Shown here: positions 15,618 through 22,624 of the stretch, piece after piece
Layout of the letters: each line of letters opens with the position of its first letter
Numbering within the stretch: position 1 is the first letter of the stretch
DNA from: Solirubrobacterales bacterium
Lineage (GTDB): Bacteria; Actinomycetota; Thermoleophilia; Solirubrobacterales; 70-9
DNA: 32,733 bases
Assembly (NCBI GenBank): GCA_020438395.1
Contig: JAGQUR010000126.1
Location: 211-32,943, forward strand
Direction of reading: 5' to 3'
Program-made: the position numbers and the translations under genes
The notes under the pieces: model-generated
The model's database searches: none
What the model was told of the DNA's origin: nothing
What the model saw: the letters and a program-made list of their open reading frames with translations, nothing else

Positions 15618-16528
15618 GCGACTCCACGCAACCGGACGGAAAATCCCCCGACTCGGCCGGTGAGGGCACCGTAGCGGTACACCACGCCAATCAGCTGCGC
15701 TCGGCCAAGTTCAAGTCGATGATGCGGAAGAAGTCGACCTGGGCCTGGCTGGTCGGCCTCTCGGTCGTCGGCGGCGGCATCCTCGCCGCCTTCGCCGGCC
15801 CGGGGATCGGGCTGATCGGCTTCCTGATCATCTTCGCGGTGATTCTCCTGGTCGTCTTCGGCATCGCCGACCGGCAGGCCGAGGACGCCTTCTACGACTT
15901 CTACTGTGAATCACACGGACTGACCCGGAGCATGACTCCGGACATCGGTGAGCTCACTCCCCTGCTGCGGAAGGGCGACAAGACGAGCGTGGACGAGGTG
16001 TTCACCGGCGAGCTCGCGGAGAACATCCACGGCGACCTGGTGCTCTACACCTATACGGAGGTCCACCGCGATTCCGATGGTGACGAGACCGAGACCGATT
16101 ACCCGTTCACCCTTATTCACGTGGAGATGCCCGAGATCATCCCGCACATGACCGACCTCAGGGTCGAAAGGGCCAGCTTCAAGTTCCTCGACGGGATCGA
16201 GGACAAGTTCCTCGGAGACTTCGAAAGGGTGACGCTCGAAAGCGAGGCATTCTCGAAGCGCTTCGAAGTCTTCGTGCGGAAAGACCAGGACGCGATCTGG
16301 ACCCGCCGCCTGTTCTCCCCCAGCTTCATCGTCTGGCTGACCGAGAACCCGCCGGACTCCTTTTCATTCGAACTCGAGAACGGGCACCTCGTCGCCTTCG
16401 TCTCCAAGCACATGGATGACACCGCGAGCCTCGAGAAGGTCACCGACGTCGGCACCAAGGTGGCTGCCCGGTTGCTCGAGGAGGTCGCGCAGACCTCGCC
16501 CAGGACCGGACCGGAAGCCGGTCAGTAG
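15614..16528 (+). CDS. DUF3137-like membrane protein (second of tandem pair)
   Basis: This 304-residue paralogue of the preceding gene has a longer N-terminal cytoplasmic tail (about 1-42). Two membrane helices follow (about 45-62 and 66-85), then the same soluble domain with TPLLRKGDK, LVLYTYTEV, HMTDLRV, RVTLESEAFSKRFEVFV and LFSPSFIVWL. The start is TTG at 15614, overlapping the upstream stop (TTGA), with GGAAG five bases before it. The two proteins probably arose by tandem duplication and may work together. The 3' end overlaps the convergent tadC gene by seven bases, so no terminator separates them. Confidence 0.8.
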   Translation: MSDSTQPDGKSPDSAGEGTVAVHHANQLRSAKFKSMMRKKSTWAWLVGLSVVGGGILAAFAGPGIGLIGFLIIFAVILLVVFGIADRQAEDAFYDFYCESHGLTRSMTPDIGELTPLLRKGDKTSVDEVFTGELAENIHGDLVLYTYTEVHRDSDGDETETDYPFTLIHVEMPEIIPHMTDLRVERASFKFLDGIEDKFLGDFERVTLESEAFSKRFEVFVRKDQDAIWTRRLFSPSFIVWLTENPPDSFSFELENGHLVAFVSKHMDDTASLEKVTDVGTKVAARLLEEVAQTSPRTGPEAGQ

Positions 16529-17382
16529 CCGACGCCGATCAGGCTGTCGACGTTCGCGGCCAGCGCCGCAACGATCAGCATCAGCACCGACGGCACCAGG
16601 ATCAGCGCGATCACCAGCTGGATCTTCGGGGCCGCCCTGGCGGCCTGCTCCTCGATCGCGCGCCGCTGGTCCTGGCGCAGGGTCGCCGACTGCCGTCTCA
16701 GCTGGTCGGCCAGCGGCGAGCCGAGCCGGCGTGACCTTTCCAGGGTGGATACGAACGAGCTGATTTCCGCACCGCCGACCCGGTCGCGCAGTCCGGCAAG
16801 AGCCGCAGCCTGACCGCTTCCCCAGGCCATCGCCTCGCCGGCCCTTGACATCTCTTCGATCAGCGCACCCCGCCCGGAGTCGGCGAGATCTACGAGACAG
16901 CCACCGAGCCCCCGGCCGGTCTGGACCGACACCGCCAGCAGGTCCAGCACGTCCGGAAGCGCGGCCACCATTCCCCGGTGCCGGCGCCGGGCCGCCCGTT
17001 CGAGCATCAGGTCGGGCAAGAAGAAGCCACCGGCAGCAGATCCCGCGAGCACGACCGGCACCAGACGGCCCGGAAGGATCCCGGTGAAAAGCGAGCCGAA
17101 CAGCATCGCCACCGCCGCCAGGCAACCCTTGGCCAGGAGGACCGATCTGATCGAAACATGAGCTTCCATCCCGGCCCGGCGGATCCGGTCGCCGAGAGCT
17201 GGCAGGTTCCCGGCCTCCCCCGTACCGCCAGTTTCCCGGCCGGGTGCTCCCCCGACGCCCGCCCCCCCGGACGCCGCGGCGGCAGCCGTTGACGAGGCGC
17301 CGGACTCCCGCAGCAGGTCCCGCGTCCCGAGCAGGCCGAGCAGCAGGGCCGCCAGGGCGATAAATGCCGGGATCGGACTCAA
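16522..17382 (-). CDS. tadC: Tad pilus inner-membrane platform protein TadC (T2SSF)
   Basis: TadC and TadB form the inner-membrane platform on which the TadA ATPase drives Flp pilus assembly. The 286-residue product has an N-terminal membrane helix and a low-complexity Gly/Ala linker (about 28-60). A second membrane region (about 80-125) is followed by a cytoplasmic T2SSF domain (ALPDVLDLLAVSVQTGRGLGGCL to FVSTLERSRRLGSPLADQLRRQS) and a C-terminal helix (about 258-275). The conserved LPDxLDLLAVSVxxGxGL pattern is the type II/IV secretion F-domain signature. It starts with TTG at 17382, overlapping the tadB stop (TTGA), and is last in the operon. Confidence 0.88.
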   Translation of the reverse strand: MSPIPAFIALAALLLGLLGTRDLLRESGASSTAAAAASGGAGVGGAPGRETGGTGEAGNLPALGDRIRRAGMEAHVSIRSVLLAKGCLAAVAMLFGSLFTGILPGRLVPVVLAGSAAGGFFLPDLMLERAARRRHRGMVAALPDVLDLLAVSVQTGRGLGGCLVDLADSGRGALIEEMSRAGEAMAWGSGQAAALAGLRDRVGGAEISSFVSTLERSRRLGSPLADQLRRQSATLRQDQRRAIEEQAARAAPKIQLVIALILVPSVLMLIVAALAANVDSLIGVGY

Positions 17383-18245
17383 GTCGACCCGATCCGGGCC
17401 AGGCGGGAGATCAGCATGAATCCGGTCAACTGGAGCAGGGCGGAAATCGCGACCAGGACCAGGGCCGGAGCCGAGCCCAGGATGGACGCGAAGAAGCCGG
17501 GCCGGATCAGTTCCGTGAAGAGCGCGGCACCGACCGGCATCGAGACCACCAGATAGCCGGTGAAACGGGCCTGGGCGGTGGCCGAGCGGGCGTCCTCCTC
17601 GACCCGGTCACGTTCGGCCGCGCCCTCCGCGAAGCGACGCAGCAGGGCCGCCAGGTCACCGCCCGCAAGTTGCTGGCTGATCAGGGCGGTGGCGAACGCA
17701 TCGACCCGTGGTGAGCCGAACCGGTCCCGGAGGTGGCGAACCACCTCCCCGGTGGGGGTTCCCGCCTCAAGTTCACGACCGATGATCCGGAACTCGTTTC
17801 GGGCCGCGCCGTCAAGCGAGTCGGCCGCCGCCGCGAGTGCGCCGCGCGGTGAGTGACCGGCGCTCAGGCAGTCCGCGATCGCCCGGGCCACCTCCGGCAG
17901 GGCCCTTTCAAACGAGCGTCTGAACCGGCGGCGCCCGCGGGAAATCAGCCATCCACTGACCAGTGGGGCCACTATCGCCAGCGCCAGCCCGAGCATCGGG
18001 CCGACCAGCCACCACCCGCAGGCGACGGAGGCCAGCCCGAGAAATGCCGCGAGGCGCAGCCGCTCATCCGATGTCGGCGCGTAGCCCTCCGCCCGGGCTC
18101 TTCTCAGCGGTTCGATCGTTGCGCCGATCCAGAGCCGGGCCCCACCGCCCCCCGCTCCCGGGTTACCCCGCAGGATCTCGCCGATTGCCGCGACCGCGAG
18201 CGTCGCCGCAAGGCCGCCAAAGAGCGCTGGCCAGGCACCGCTCAT
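17379..18245 (-). CDS. tadB: Tad pilus inner-membrane platform protein TadB (T2SSF)
   Basis: The 288-residue protein has membrane helices at about 5-25, 66-100 and 230-285 and a central T2SSF domain. That domain reads FERALPEVARAIADCLSAGHSPRGAL followed by GTPTGEVVRHLRDRFGSPRVDAFATALISQQLAGGDLAALLRRFAEG. The block with LP-hydrophobic residues, SAGHS and GG(D/N)L is typical of TadB. It is placed between the TadA ATPase and TadC, as in other tad operons. The ATG at 18245 overlaps the tadA stop by four bases and the stop overlaps tadC. Confidence 0.88.
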   Translation of the reverse strand: MSGAWPALFGGLAATLAVAAIGEILRGNPGAGGGGARLWIGATIEPLRRARAEGYAPTSDERLRLAAFLGLASVACGWWLVGPMLGLALAIVAPLVSGWLISRGRRRFRRSFERALPEVARAIADCLSAGHSPRGALAAAADSLDGAARNEFRIIGRELEAGTPTGEVVRHLRDRFGSPRVDAFATALISQQLAGGDLAALLRRFAEGAAERDRVEEDARSATAQARFTGYLVVSMPVGAALFTELIRPGFFASILGSAPALVLVAISALLQLTGFMLISRLARIGST

Positions 18246-19324
18246 GTTCCGACCGCCTCGATCTCCGTGACCTTCCGTTCACCATGGCCATCTCGGGAAA
18301 TGTGGACGATCAGGTCGATTCCCCGTCGCAGTTGTTCTCCGATCACGTTCAGCGGCAACCCGACATCCGCCATCAGGGCCAGGACCTCGATCCTGGCGAG
18401 GGCGTCACGGGCCGAGCTGGCGTGGACGGTCGAGAGCGCGCCGTCGTGACCCGTGTTCAGGGCGGTGAGCAGATCAAGTGCCTCCGGGCCTCGCACCTCG
18501 CCGATCAGAATGCGATCGGGACGCATCCTCAGGGCGTTCCGCAGCAGGTCCCGGATCGTCACTTCCCCCCTGCCTTCGATGCTGGCGGGTCGCGACTCCA
18601 GCCGGACGACATGGGGCTGGACGAGACAGAGCTCGGCCGCGTCCTCGATCGTCACGATCCGCTCCCGGCGATCGATGAATCCCGAGAGGGCGTTGAGCAG
18701 GGTGGTCTTCCCCGATCCGGTTCCCCCGCTGATCAGGATGCTCCGGCGAGCGGCCACCTCCCGCCCGAGCCGCTCGGCCTGATCGCCGGTCAGCGTGCCC
18801 CAGCCGACCAGGTCCTCAACTGTCGGCCGGTCCCCGGGAAAACGCCGGATGGAAACCGCCGGCCCGTCCACCGCGAGGGGCGGGATCACCACGTTGACGC
18901 GGGAGCCGTCCGGCAGTCGCGCGTCCGCCATCGGACTCAGCTCGTCTACCCGGCGCCCGAGCGGCGCCAGAATCCGCTCGATCGTGTTCCGCAGCTGATC
19001 TTCATCCTCGAAGCTGATCCCGGCCGGTTCGATACGGCCGTTCCGTTCCACGTAAACGAAGTCCGGTCCGTTGACCATGACCTCTTCCACCGAGCTGTCG
19101 TCGAGCAGGACCTCGAGCGGCCCCAGTCCCGAGGCCTCCCGGAGGATCCTTTCGACGAGATCCTCGCGGGTTGCTTCGGAGAGCATTGCCGCGCGGGCCT
19201 CGACTTCTCGCCGGATCGCCTCGGCAATGCTCTCGTCACCGCCGACGGCTTCGGACTGCCGCTGCCGGATCAGGCTGGCCCGGATCTCGGCTGCGAGTTT
19301 CGCCCTTGCGTCCATCTCAGCCAC
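18242..19324 (-). CDS. tadA: Tad/Flp pilus assembly ATPase TadA (CpaF)
   Basis: This is the hexameric cytoplasmic ATPase that powers Flp pilus assembly and, in related systems, retraction. The 360-residue protein has the N-terminal domain (about 40-170) with [31 protein letters not shown] and [13 protein letters not shown]. The secretion ATPase core carries Walker A GGTGSGKT (200-207), the Asp-box TIEDAAEL (225-232), Walker [10 protein letters not shown] (271-279) and the His-box [12 protein letters not shown] (291-302). It is shorter than many CpaF proteins because the N-terminal extension is reduced. It starts at GTG 19324 with an eight-base overlap to cpaB. An in-frame ATG three codons on is an alternative start. 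Confidence 0.93.
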   Translation of the reverse strand: MAEMDARAKLAAEIRASLIRQRQSEAVGGDESIAEAIRREVEARAAMLSEATREDLVERILREASGLGPLEVLLDDSSVEEVMVNGPDFVYVERNGRIEPAGISFEDEDQLRNTIERILAPLGRRVDELSPMADARLPDGSRVNVVIPPLAVDGPAVSIRRFPGDRPTVEDLVGWGTLTGDQAERLGREVAARRSILISGGTGSGKTTLLNALSGFIDRRERIVTIEDAAELCLVQPHVVRLESRPASIEGRGEVTIRDLLRNALRMRPDRILIGEVRGPEALDLLTALNTGHDGALSTVHASSARDALARIEVLALMADVGLPLNVIGEQLRRGIDLIVHISRDGHGERKVTEIEAVGT

Positions 19325-19958
19325 CGGCCGGGGGCAAGATGGTGATCCGCCGGGCGAAGGTCTGCGCGTCGACCAGCCGGATCGCCTGGCTGCGGGTCAG
19401 TCCCAGGGTCACCTCGGTCAGGCCCGGCCCGACCTCGCTTCGCCCGTCCTGCCCGACCGAGATCAGCGGGACCCGCCGGGCGGCGACCAGGGTCCGCCCA
19501 CCGCCCCGGTCATCGTCGGTGGTCACCAGCACGTCGACCTTGCCCGAACCGGCCAGCGCCCCGGCCCCGGAGACCGAGATCTCGACCGCATGCCGACCCT
19601 GCCCCAGCCGGGGAGCCTCCGGCCGATCACTTTCGGGCACCCGGAGTACCGGACCGGTCAGATAGCTGCCGGCCGGCAGCACCCCGATCACTTCCATCCC
19701 CACCGCCGGCGCAGGATCGCTGAGGGCAGCCGCCGGAACGAACCTTTCCGGCACCTTCCGGATCTCGAAGCTGGCCGCAGCCACCCGGGGTGAGATCGCC
19801 TTGCCGGGGGCGAGGCCACGGGTCAGGATCACGACCGGCTGGAGCCTGCCGTAGCTCTCGGCTACCGACGAGGAATAGCCGCCGATCAGGGTGACCGCGA
19901 GGATCCCGGCCCCGCCGGCCGCGAGCAGCAGGATGATTGCCCGCCTTCGCCGGCCCAT
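19317..19958 (-). CDS. cpaB: Flp pilus assembly protein CpaB (SAF domain)
   Basis: CpaB/RcpC is an anchored extracytoplasmic protein of the Tad machine, thought to assist or line the pilus channel. The 213-residue product has an N-terminal membrane anchor (about 7-27) and a SAF/AFP-like domain (VVILTRGLAPGKAISPRVAAASFEIRKVPERFVPAAAL, about 42-80). The continuation has LPAGSYLTG. The C-terminal part (about 130-210) matches the RcpC layout of two further beta-rich blocks. The ATG at 19958 is five bases after the histidine kinase stop. The family is poorly conserved, so the call rests on the SAF pattern and the tad context. Confidence 0.8.
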   Translation of the reverse strand: MGRRRRAIILLLAAGGAGILAVTLIGGYSSSVAESYGRLQPVVILTRGLAPGKAISPRVAAASFEIRKVPERFVPAAALSDPAPAVGMEVIGVLPAGSYLTGPVLRVPESDRPEAPRLGQGRHAVEISVSGAGALAGSGKVDVLVTTDDDRGGGRTLVAARRVPLISVGQDGRSEVGPGLTEVTLGLTRSQAIRLVDAQTFARRITILPPAGG

Positions 19959-19963
19959 CCCCT

Positions 19964-20722
19964 CTAGCCCTCGGTCCCGACCAGTCCGGTAGCCGGCGCG
20001 GCCGGCCGGGATTCGCAGGGAAGCGTCAGCGTGGCCGAGGATCCGCGTTCGTCCACCTGCAGATCGAAGCGACCGTCGTGTCTGCGGGCCACGTCCCTGA
20101 CAACCGCAAGACCGTGCCCGTGGCGCTCCCTCCCGCGCAGCCGGGCCACAACCTCAGCCGGACTGCCCGACCGTCCCTCGGCCCGATGGCTCCTGCCGTT
20201 GTCCGTCACCTCGACTCTCAACCTTCGACCGACCACCAGTGCCCTGACCACGATCCTGGGACCCCCATGCTCGATCGCGTTGAGGATCAGGTTCTCGATC
20301 GCCGCGGAAAGCATGGCCGGGTCACCGGTGACCAGGGCTTCGGGCCCGGTCCAGCGGACCTCGATTCCCCCGCCGACCATTCGAGCCCGGGATTGCCAGC
20401 GCCGCGCGCAGGCCTCGGTCATCAGGCGGCAGGCGACCGGTTCCGGCCTGATCCGGTCCGGGGCCCCTCCGTTGATCTGACGGTCGACCTCACCCAGCGC
20501 CCGGATTGCCTGCCAGACCGGCAGCGCCGGGATCATCCGTCCCGACCCGACCGGCAGCGAAAGCGCGATCACCTGCAGGGGGCGCCTGGCTTCGTGGAGG
20601 GCCCGGTTCACCAGGCTGCGACGATGGGCCAGCCAGACCTCCCGGAAGGCGATCACCAGCACCGCGACCAGCAGCGGCAGGACGCTGTTCAGCTCACAAC
20701 CCACACCGGCGAGCCCCCTCAC
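19964..20722 (-). CDS. Short sensor histidine kinase
   Basis: The 252-residue protein has one N-terminal membrane helix (about 13-31) and then a dimerisation/phosphoacceptor helix, ALHEARRPLQVI, where His43 is the likely phosphorylation site. The C-terminal HATPase region has an N-box (AAIENLILNAIEHGG), a DNG motif and GHGLAVVRDVARRHDG. The usual two-helix sensor with a periplasmic domain is missing, so the signal is probably sensed in or near the membrane. The G1 box is followed by an Arg/Ser-rich stretch (DNGRSHRAEGRSGS), somewhat unusual. GTG at 20722 overlaps the response regulator stop (GTGA), so the two are partners. They sit inside the tad operon. Confidence 0.88.
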   Translation of the reverse strand: MRGLAGVGCELNSVLPLLVAVLVIAFREVWLAHRRSLVNRALHEARRPLQVIALSLPVGSGRMIPALPVWQAIRALGEVDRQINGGAPDRIRPEPVACRLMTEACARRWQSRARMVGGGIEVRWTGPEALVTGDPAMLSAAIENLILNAIEHGGPRIVVRALVVGRRLRVEVTDNGRSHRAEGRSGSPAEVVARLRGRERHGHGLAVVRDVARRHDGRFDLQVDERGSSATLTLPCESRPAAPATGLVGTEG

Positions 20723-21429
20723 GGTCCGACCAGCCGGTAGCCGACACCCCAGCAGTTGACCACGTACCTGCCCCGCTTGGGATCGAGTTTGCGGCGCAGC
20801 CGGCTGCAGTGGGCTTCAAGGGTCCTGGTGTGGCCGGTGGACCGGTACCCCCAGACCTCCTGCAGCAGCTCCTCCTTGGAATAGACCCGGGTCGGCTCGC
20901 TCGCGAGGATCTTCAGCAGCGCGTACTCCTTCATTGAGAGCCGGATGTGCTTCCCGCCGACCTTGACCGTGTGCTCGACGTCATTGATTTCGATTTCCGC
21001 GACCCGAAGCAGGGGATGAGACCGCCGCCTCCTCCTCAGGACCGAATTGATCCGGGCCAGCAATTCGCCGTAGCTGAAGGGTTTTTGTATGTAGTCGTCG
21101 GCGCCCTCGTTCAGCCCCCGGACCCGGTCCTGCTCGGTGCCGCGGCCGCTGACGATGATCACGCCGATTCCGGGATCGGCCGGGTTGGCGGACCGGTCCG
21201 GGTTGCGGATCTCCCGAAGCAGATCCATTCCCGCCGCATCCGGAAGCCCGAGGTCAAGCAGCAGCAGATCCGGGTCGTCGTAGTGGCAGAGTCTCAGCGC
21301 ATCGGCCGCGGTCGGCGCCGCGAGGACGCCGAACCGGTCGGCGCTCAGGTGGTCGGAGAGCAGCTCCAGTGTGGGCTGGTCGTCTTCGCAGATCACGATC
21401 CTGGCCGTCTCTTCCCTGGTCGGCAACAT
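20719..21429 (-). CDS. OmpR-type response regulator
   Basis: The 236-residue protein has an N-terminal receiver domain (about 10-130) with the acidic pair at 16-17, phospho-acceptor Asp59 in LLLLDLGLPD, and Lys116 in QKPFS. A winged-helix trans_reg_C domain follows (about 140-235; RLSMKEYALLKILASEPTRVYSKEELLQEVWGY through RGYRLVG-like YVVNCWGVGYRLVGP). The ATG at 21429 (MLPTREETARIVICEDD) is the start. The upstream open frame lies in the DUF192 gene. A TGATG overlap joins the two. It likely controls pilus genes in response to the adjacent kinase, though no binding site was identified. Confidence 0.93.
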   Translation of the reverse strand: MLPTREETARIVICEDDQPTLELLSDHLSADRFGVLAAPTAADALRLCHYDDPDLLLLDLGLPDAAGMDLLREIRNPDRSANPADPGIGVIIVSGRGTEQDRVRGLNEGADDYIQKPFSYGELLARINSVLRRRRRSHPLLRVAEIEINDVEHTVKVGGKHIRLSMKEYALLKILASEPTRVYSKEELLQEVWGYRSTGHTRTLEAHCSRLRRKLDPKRGRYVVNCWGVGYRLVGP

Positions 21430-21833
21430 CAGGAACCTTCCTCCCCGGATCCGCAAGGGCCGCTTCGCGACCTCTCCGCTCCCGTCGCGCTCTCCCACTT
21501 CTCGACGTCCCAGTCCGAAGGCAGCTCGAGCACCGCCTCCGCTTCCGGGACCCGCACCCGATGGCCCGGTCCGACTTCCCGGACCGCGAGCAGCGGCTGG
21601 AAGTCCGGACCGAGGAACAGCAAATCCAGCGGGAACCGCATGCCGTAGGTGTGAACCGAGCGGCAACGGGGGATCAGCAGACCTTCCGGCGCCCGGTGCC
21701 GGTCCAGCAGAGCCAGCCCCAGGAGCCGCGAGACCGGATCGCCGGCGACAAGGACTTCGAATCCGTGAACGGTCTGCCGGGAGAGTCGCCGGAACCGCCT
21801 CGCGGGACGAGTGATGTCAGCGCCGATCGCCAT
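21429..21833 (-). CDS. DUF192 family protein
   Basis: The 134-residue protein has the DUF192 core, with a GLLIPRCRSVHTYGMRFPLDLLFLG block at about 51-75 and GHRVRVPEAEAVLELP near residue 90. The function of DUF192 is unknown, and members are often encoded near secretion or pilus genes. No signal peptide is seen; the N-terminus is arginine-rich. The last 30 residues are Glu/Ser/Gly-rich. The ATG at 21833 is preceded by AGGAGGGC. It is the first gene of the operon that leads through the two-component pair to tadC. Confidence 0.85.
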   Translation of the reverse strand: MAIGADITRPARRFRRLSRQTVHGFEVLVAGDPVSRLLGLALLDRHRAPEGLLIPRCRSVHTYGMRFPLDLLFLGPDFQPLLAVREVGPGHRVRVPEAEAVLELPSDWDVEKWESATGAERSRSGPCGSGEEGS

Positions 21834-21961
21834 GCCCTCCTAAGCAACGGGCACAGGAATCTCTCCCCCGCTGAAGCCGATCGGCTCTGCAACGAGTCTT
21901 TCGGGGTGCAACCGCCCGTTCAGGTGGTCTGTCCCGAAGTCCCTAAAGGCACCCTCAAGGC
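21834..21961. promoter_or_regulatory. Divergent intergenic region with 10-bp palindrome
   Basis: This 128-base gap separates the DUF192/tad operon from the plus-strand orphan gene. It has a perfect palindrome GCCGATCGGC at 21876-21885 and a looser pairing of TTCGGG with CCCGAA, which could fold in the minus-strand leader. No clear -35/-10 pair was found on either strand. The ATG of the DUF192 gene is preceded by AGGAGG. Confidence 0.3.
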
Positions 21962-22480
21962 ATGATGCCCGGGCGCCCGCGGACCATGCCAACGGCGCTC
22001 AAGGCTTCAACCGTGGAAAGTAAAAAGACCCGCAGAGGAAACTACGAGTCGGGCACTGACTATGTGCTCGAGTACGGCAATCTCAGGTTCTCGTTCAATG
22101 AACGGGACTTCAGCCAGAGAGTCGAACAGGCCGCAGTGCGGCTCGGCTTCGTCACCCCCGGCCTGACCTTCGCCGAACTCAACGACCTGCTCCATCTCGC
22201 CGTCTCCGGCGAAATCGACGAGCCCAGTTCAGAACTCGGGATCCACGTGACCCACCACTGGGAAGACCTGACCGGCCCCGGGAATCAGAGCTTCGTCCAC
22301 TGGCTCCGGCGCCTCGTATTCCGCGGTGCCTGGCTCGACCAGAGGGTCAAGGAAGGTGAACTCGACATCGTCTTTGACGAGGGTCGCCAGAGTTTCGGCT
22401 ACATCCAGCCCGAACGGGGCCCGGAGATGATCGAGCTCGCCAAGGAACCTTCCTGGCGCCGCGTCGCCTTCCGCCGCTAA
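21962..22480 (+). CDS. Hypothetical protein, 172 residues, no recognised family
   Basis: I do not recognise this protein. It is soluble with no signal peptide or membrane helix. It starts with a basic stretch (PGRPRTMPTALKA, SKKTRRG) followed by an acidic/hydrophobic body that contains TDYVLEYGNLRFSFNERDFSQRVEQAAVRLGF. A short central histidine-containing segment HVTHHWEDL and a tail ending in RRVAFRR follow. ATG codons at 21962, 21965 and 21986 and a GTG at 22013 could all be the start, and none has a clear ribosome binding site. It lies between the tad operon and rho, both on the opposite strand, so no operon context helps. Confidence 0.65.
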   Translation: MMPGRPRTMPTALKASTVESKKTRRGNYESGTDYVLEYGNLRFSFNERDFSQRVEQAAVRLGFVTPGLTFAELNDLLHLAVSGEIDEPSSELGIHVTHHWEDLTGPGNQSFVHWLRRLVFRGAWLDQRVKEGELDIVFDEGRQSFGYIQPERGPEMIELAKEPSWRRVAFRR

Positions 22481-22488
22481 AGCACCCG

Positions 22489-22546
22489 CAAGTCGGGCGG
22501 GGTCCGACCACCTGCAAGTAGGGCCGGTCCGACCCGACCTTCAAGT
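22489..22546 (+). repeat. Three imperfect 26-27 bp tandem repeats after the orphan gene
   Basis: CAAGT begins units at 22489, 22515 and 22542. Unit 1 (22489-22509) and unit 2 (22515-22534) both end in GGTCCGACC, and unit 3 is degenerate after CAAGTT. Unit 1 matches a segment upstream of murE (10792-10812) at 19 of 21 bases. The array lies entirely in the non-coding gap 22481-22624. Confidence 0.45.
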
Positions 22547-22577
22547 TCAACCCGCCCCACCCGGACGGTCATCCGCA

Positions 22578-22614
22578 CTGTCGTTTACCCACGATATTTG
22601 TGGGCAAACGACAG
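22578..22614. terminator. Long hairpin downstream of rho and the orphan gene
   Basis: A 15-bp stem, CTGTCGTTTACCCAC (22578-22592) with its near complement at 22600-22614, encloses a seven-base loop. The single mismatch becomes a G-U pair in minus-strand RNA, so the hairpin fits best as the end of the rho transcript, starting 10 bases after its stop codon. No T-tract is seen, so it may act as a Rho-independent hairpin-only terminator or an RNA end-stabiliser. It could also serve the convergent plus-strand gene. Confidence 0.6.
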
Positions 22615-22624
22615 TTCGAAGGCT

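Noticed and set aside
21430..21666. Upstream extension of the response regulator
   Set aside because: The receiver domain begins right after the ATG at 21429, and the extension is an Arg/Gly/Pro-rich shadow of the DUF192 gene.
21834..21961. c-di-GMP riboswitch before the tad operon
   Set aside because: Some short matches (GCAGAGCC near a stem) exist, but the core consensus cannot be aligned by eye, so it is not annotated.
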